From assembly GCA_947462335.1 (NCBI GenBank), contig OX381710.1, positions 4,216,001-4,280,000 on the forward strand: a stretch of 64,000 bases of DNA, read 5' to 3'. The notes under the pieces were generated by a model. That model worked only from the letters and a program-made list of their open reading frames with translations, did not search any database and had not been told where the DNA came from. The position numbers and the translations under genes were made by a program. The stretch is from Harmothoe impar (Eukaryota; Annelida; Polychaeta; Phyllodocida; Polynoidae). Positions 58,927-64,000 of the stretch are shown piece after piece. Within the stretch, counting starts at the first letter, position 1. The number at the start of each line of letters is the position of its first letter.

Positions 58927-59597
58927 CTGGGTCCTTGAGATCACTCCGGTGGGTGTATCTTCTACAGCTGGTAGAGGTATACTGTACTTGAAGTCAAATT
59001 TGGGTTCAATATTTGGTTTAATATCAAGATATTGTTTGTTTGTTTGTTATTTCTTTTATTTATCCTGCTTTACATAGGACCAGGTCCTGTTTGTGTAATG
59101 CAGCTCTGGTGCATATATATCAATGGATGTTGATCATGATACATATACAATCAATTTCCTTAAGGGACTTTTAAGATTCTTTATGTAGTGAAATTATGAG
59201 AAAATGAATAAATAAAATATAATACTGCCGATGTAATTACAGCTCTGTCGTCCTTGGTTTCTATACCTTATGGGTTGGAACCAAGATGTTTATGGCTCCA
59301 ACATAAATATTTACCTTGTTACATTATAAAGACAGACATACAGTAAATAGAATATGTACATGAATATGAATATGTATTCATCTATCCTCAAAGTTTGATA
59401 TTAGGTTCTACCAACTTACCCTTTACCCCATATAGGGGATGGCATAGATCTACCAAGCACCATGCCTATGTTATATTTTCATATAGCTGAATATTATAGC
59501 AGCACCCTCAGATGTTGCATATTATGCCCGTCTTTGACAAAATCTGATCTTTAGCACTGCAAATGAGGTATCAGGGTTACCTACCCCTCGCCATAAT
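58927..59597. other. Unique AT-rich spacer
   Basis: A short TTTG microsatellite lies at about 59033-59048. No coding exon, RNA gene or duplicated segment was recognised in the rest. Confidence 0.45.
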
Positions 59598-59601
59598 ATA
59601 A

Positions 59602-59950
59602 GGCTGTGTCTCACGACCTTGGGACAATGTTTTTGTCTCTGATCGGGTGCCGTCTCTGACCGGGTGCCGTCTCTGACCGGGTGCCGTCTCTGACCGGGTG
59701 CCGTCTCTGACCAGGTGTCAGAAAAAGGTGTTTTAAAAAGAATTATACTCATATATATAAGGATTTGGAAAAACGTTATGGCGGTTGTTATATAATCATA
59801 GTTATAATTATAATTAGCCTCCTGCTGTTAGTATTTTGACCTTATCAAGCCAAGCCGGTCAGAGACGGCACCCGGTCAGAGACGGCACCTGGTCAGAGAC
59901 GGCCCCTGGTCAGAGACAAAAACATTGTCCCAAGGTCGTGAGACACAGCC
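59602..59950. mobile_element. Inverted-repeat element with 17 bp minisatellite arms
   Basis: The termini are GGCTGTGTCTCACGACCTTG on the left and the exact complement on the right, ending GAGACACAGCC at 59950. ATAA flanks both sides (59598-59601 and 59951-59954), a likely 4 bp target duplication. Inside each arm is a 17 bp tandem unit, GTCTCTGACCGGGTGCC: about five copies on the left, and in reverse about three to four on the right. The loop is about 130 bp. The arms pair over roughly 90-110 bp. No protein is encoded; the frame on the reverse strand simply reads through the tandem unit. Confidence 0.8.
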
Positions 59951-59954
59951 ATAA

Positions 59955-60363
59955 TTGCAGGGTTTATCATTGGCTCCAATAATATAGGGTTCGGAGTATT
60001 TATTTAACACCTCAGAGAATTGAATTAAATAATTATCTCTTGTCTTATGTCTAGGATACTAACCATGCAAGGTGTAGACTAAGAGATATGGACACCCTAT
60101 CCTTATTTGGAGTCATTTGCAGACTCCCCCCCTCAATCACCCCTCTACCATCCATCATTCTATGCATTTAACCATTTGGTAAAGGAGGAGAGTCAGGTTT
60201 TTTATTTATTGTAGGATCAGGTTATCAGTGATGTTAATATTAGATCTCTGCTATAACTATTATAGAGTTACTATGTTTAATAAGTGTAACAACATGAAGC
60301 AGTCATCTTGCCTATGAATACACATGGGCTGAGGTACTAGGCATAGAATGGAGGGGAGGGGGG
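59955..60363. other. Spacer between two inverted-repeat elements
   Basis: No gene or repeat was recognised. It ends in a purine run, GAGGGGAGGGGGG, directly at the border of the next element. Confidence 0.45.
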
Positions 60364-63300
60364 TGTGGGGCCTTTATCCCACAAAATGTCCTTTATCCCA
60401 CAAAAGACTATAGTTTTGTTAGATAAAGGCTGACCACGGGCCTTTATCCCACAAAATTGGCGTTAAAGCACAAAAGCCTTTATCCCACATAAAAAATGCC
60501 TTTATCCCACAAAAGCCTTTATATCACAAAACCTATGTAATAATCATCTCAACTGGCCTCTATATAACAAAACCTATGTAATGATAATATTGACCCGCCT
60601 TTATCTCACAAAACCTATGTAATGTTCATATCAACTGGCCTTTATATCACAAAACCTATATATACCCAATTTCCCTCAAATAACAAATTCTCTCCTCACA
60701 TACCAACATGCCTTTATATCACAAAACCCATATATATTGGTCTCAAACACTGAATTTCCCTGGAATATCAACTATTCACCTCATATATCAACTTGCCTTT
60801 ATATCACAAAAGCTATATATACTACTCTAACATGTCAAATTGCCCTAATAACTCCTCTGGCCTGAATATAAAAAAAACCTACATAACCAGCCTTTATCTC
60901 ACAAAAGCTATATAATAATCATTTCAACTGGCCTTTATATCACAAAACCTAAATATAATGGTTGGATATATTGAATTAACCTATATATACTACTCCAATG
61001 TATCAAATTGCTCTTGAATTTTCTTCTGGGTGCTATATCACAAAGCCTCTGTGATAATCATACCAGCTGGCCTTTATATCACAAAACCTCTGTTATTATC
61101 ATGTCAATTTGCCTTTATGTCACAAAACCTATATACTGGCCTCATTTACTGAACTACCCCCAAATATAAGCTTTTTTTCTCATATATCAACTTGCCTTTA
61201 TATCACAAAAGCTATATATACTACTCTAACATGTCAAATTGCCCTAATATCCCCTCTTGCCTCTATATAACAAAACCTACATAACCAGCCTTTATCTCAC
61301 AAAAGCTATATAATAATCATTTCAACTGGCCTTTATATCACAAAACCTATGTTATTATCATGTCAACTTGCCTTTATGTCACAAAACCTATATACTGGCC
61401 TCATATACTGAACTACCCCCAAATATAAGCTATTTTTCTTACATTTCAACTAGCCTTCATATCACAAAACCTATATATGCTACTCCAATGTATCAAATTG
61501 CTCTTGGATTTCTTCTGGGCTCTATATCACAAAGCCTCTGTAATAATCATACCAACTGGCCTTTATATCACAAAACCTATGTACTAATCATATCATATTG
61601 CCTTTATATCAGTTGAAATGATTATTATATAGCTTTTCTGTGATAAGGGCTGGTTATTTAGGTTTTGTTATATAGAGGAAAGAGAGGATATTAGGGCAAT
61701 TTGACATGTTAGAGTAGTATATGTAGCTTTTGTGATATAAAGGCAAGTTGATATATGAGAAAAAAAAGCTTATATTTGGGGGTAGTTCAGTATATGAGAC
61801 GAGTATATAGGTTTTGTGATATAAAGGCAAGATGATATGATTAGTACATAGGTTTTGTTATATAGAGGCAAGAGGGGATACTAGGGCAATTTGACAGGTT
61901 AGAGTAGTATATATAGCTTTTGTGATATAAAGGCAAGTTGATATATGAGAAAAAAAGCTTATATTTGGGGGTAGTTCAGTATATAAGACCAGTATATGGG
62001 TTTTGTGATATAAAGGCAAGATGATATGATTATTACATAGGTTTTGTGATATAAAGGCCAGTTGGTACGATTATTACAGAGGCTTTGTGATATAGAGCCC
62101 AGAATAAATTCAAGAGCAATTTGATACATTGGAGTAGTATATATAGGTTTTGTGATATAAAGGCTAGTTGAAATGTAAGGAAAATTGCTTATATTTGGGG
62201 GTAGTTCAGTATATGAGACCAGTATATAGGTTTTGTGACATAAAGGCAAGTTGATATGATTAGTACATAGGTTTTGTGATATAAAGGCCAGTTGGTATGA
62301 TTATTACAGAGGCTTTGAGATAAAGAGCCCAGAAGAAATTCAAGAGCAATTTGATACATTGGAGTAGCATATATAAATTTTGTGATATAAAGGCTAGGTG
62401 AAATGAAAGACAAATAGCTTATATTCGGGGGTAGTTCAGTATATGAGACCAGTATATAGGTTTTGTGATATAAAGGCCAGTTGGTATGATTATTACAGAG
62501 GCTTTGTGATATAAAGGCCGGTTGAAATGATTATTATATAGCTTTTGTGAGATAAAGGCTGGTTATGTAGGTTTTGTTATATAGAGGCAAGAGGGGATAT
62601 TAGGGAAATTTGACATGTTAGAGTAGTATATATAGCTTTTGTGATATAAAGGCAAGTTGATATATGAGAAAAAAGCTTATATTTGGGGGTAGTTCAGTAT
62701 ATGAGACCAGTATATAGGTTTTGTGATATAAAGGCAAGATGATATGATTAGTACATAGGTTTTGTGATATATAAAGGCCAGTTGAAATGATTATTACAGA
62801 GGCTTTGTGATATAGAGCCCAGAATAAATTCAAGAGCAATTTTATACATTGGAGTAGCATATATAGGTTTTGTGATATAAAGGCTAGGTGAAATGAAAGA
62901 AAAATAGCTTATATTTGGGGATAGTTCAGTATATGAGACCAGTATATAGGTTTTGTGATATAAAGGCCAGTTGGTATGATTATTACAGAGGCTTTGTGAT
63001 ATAGAGCCCAGGAGAAAATCAAGAGCAATTTGATACATTGGAGTAGTATATATAGGTTTTGTGATATAAAGGCTAGTTGAAATGTAAGGAAAATAGCTTA
63101 AATTTGGGGGTAGTTCAGTATATGAGGCCAGTATATAGGTTTTGTGACATAAAGGCAAGTTGACATGATTAGTACATAGGTTTTGTGATATAAAGGCCAG
63201 TTGGTATGATTATCACAGAGGCTTTGTGATATAGCGCCCAGAAGAAAATTCAAGAGCAATTTGATACATTGGAGTAGTATATATTGGTTGATTCAGTATA

Positions 63301-63903
63301 TCCAACCATTATATATAGGTTTTGTGATATAAAGGCCAGTTGAAATGATTATCATATAGCTTTTGTGAGATAAAGGCTGGTTATGTAGGTTTTGTTATAT
63401 AGAGGCCAGAGGAGTTATTAAGGTAATTTGACATGTTAGAGTAGTATATATATAGCTTTTGTGATATAAAGGCAAGTTGATATATATGAGGTGAATAGTT
63501 GATATTCCAGGGAAATTCAGTATTTGAGACCAATATATATGGGTTTTGTGATATAAAGGCAAGTTGGTATGTGAGGAGAGTAGTTATTTGAGGGAAATTG
63601 GGTATATATAGGTTTTGTGATATAAAGGCCAGTTGATATGAACATTACATAAGTTTTGTGAGATAAAGGCGGGATGATATCATCATTACATAGGTTTTGT
63701 GATATAGAGGCCAGTTGAGATGATTATTACATAGGTTTTGTGATATAAAGGCTTTTGTGGGATAAAGGCATTTTTTATGTGGGATAAAGGCTTTTGTGCT
63801 TTAACGCCAATTTTGTGGGATAAAGGCCCGTGGTCAGCCTTTATCTAACAAAACTATAGTCTTTTGTGGGATAAAGGACATTTTGTGGGATAAAGGCCCC
63901 ACA
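60364..63903. mobile_element. Large fold-back element FB-B (word TTTTGTGATATAAAGGC)
   Basis: The termini TGTGGGGCCTTTATCCCAC (left) and GTGGGATAAAGGCCCCACA (right) are exact inverted repeats, and the outer 180 or so bases of each arm match almost perfectly. The left arm (60364-about 61613) repeats CCTTTATATCACAAAACC; the right arm (about 61614-63903) repeats its complement roughly twenty times. The inner right arm is expanded by a higher-order repeat of about 190-250 bp marked by TTTGGGGGTAGTTCAGTATA. Six G residues flank both ends, a possible target duplication. There is no transposase. Reverse-strand frames such as 62748-63158 are read-through of the repeat, not genes. Confidence 0.85.
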
Positions 63904-64000
63904 GGGGGGCTGTGATCATTGGTAGGGTAACTCAAAATGAATATAGAGACCTTTGAGAAGGGTATAATCTATCTGATCTAAACTCATTTTAATATGTTAA
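63904..64000. other. Right flank of FB-B
   Basis: The flank starts with a G6 run and GCTGTGATC. Nothing is recognised before the window ends. Confidence 0.4.

Noticed and set aside
59522..59752. Reverse-strand frame with a repeated RSETAP-like peptide
   Set aside because: It is produced by the 17 bp tandem unit of the MITE-like element and disappears outside it.
62748..63158. 136-codon reverse frame with repeated YHKTYIL motifs (and relatives at 61368-62860)
   Set aside because: It is a read-through of the FB-B repeat word in one frame. The periodic peptide mirrors the DNA repeat, and the same words occur with stops in other frames and copies.

Overview
This 64 kb window looks like animal nuclear DNA, probably from an invertebrate with a repeat-rich genome; I cannot name the species. 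The grounds are AT-rich, gene-poor sequence with mostly short or degenerate open frames; miniature DNA transposons with paired target-site duplications; long homopolymer C/G tracts; nested segmental duplications; a 200-base assembly gap (13336-13535); and one canonical animal histone-type mRNA 3' stem-loop. There is no bacterial gene organisation, and I found no tRNA or rRNA gene.

Layout. (1) 1-17.2 kb is framed by two inverted arms (1-2144 and 15526-about 17240). Between them lie a reversed partial copy of the large repeat unit described below (2440-5410), a tandem duplication (6919-8230), two very G-rich GGT/GGGT arrays (9216-9997 and 10770-11378) inside a larger duplicated block, the single convincing small gene (11723-11971), the gap, and a patchwork of short duplicated sequences (13.5-14.8 kb). 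A CpG-bearing, promoter-like stretch follows (14.8-15.4 kb). (2) 19.7-53.4 kb is a degenerate head-to-tail array of about four copies of a non-coding macro-repeat of 7-10 kb. Comparing copies exposes individual transposon insertions with their empty sites. (3) The distal part of the fourth unit, 47863-53395, is repeated almost perfectly at 53396-58926: one substitution and a C-tract length change found by eye. (4) 59.6-63.9 kb carries a small inverted-repeat transposon and a 3.5 kb fold-back element made of a short word repeated in both orientations. A related fold-back with a systematically different word sits at the end of each 5.5 kb duplicate.

The most notable object is the 82-codon intronless frame at 11723-11971. 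It has a strong start context, two perfect TGACGTCA palindromes just upstream, and a perfect histone-type stem-loop (12000-12015) 28 bases after its stop codon, yet the predicted acidic helical protein is not a recognisable histone. This suggests a replication-dependent, possibly non-polyadenylated mRNA for a non-histone protein. The rest of the window is mainly repeat biology: nested duplications, dated MITE insertions and kilobase-scale hairpins that could be transcribed into double-stranded RNA.
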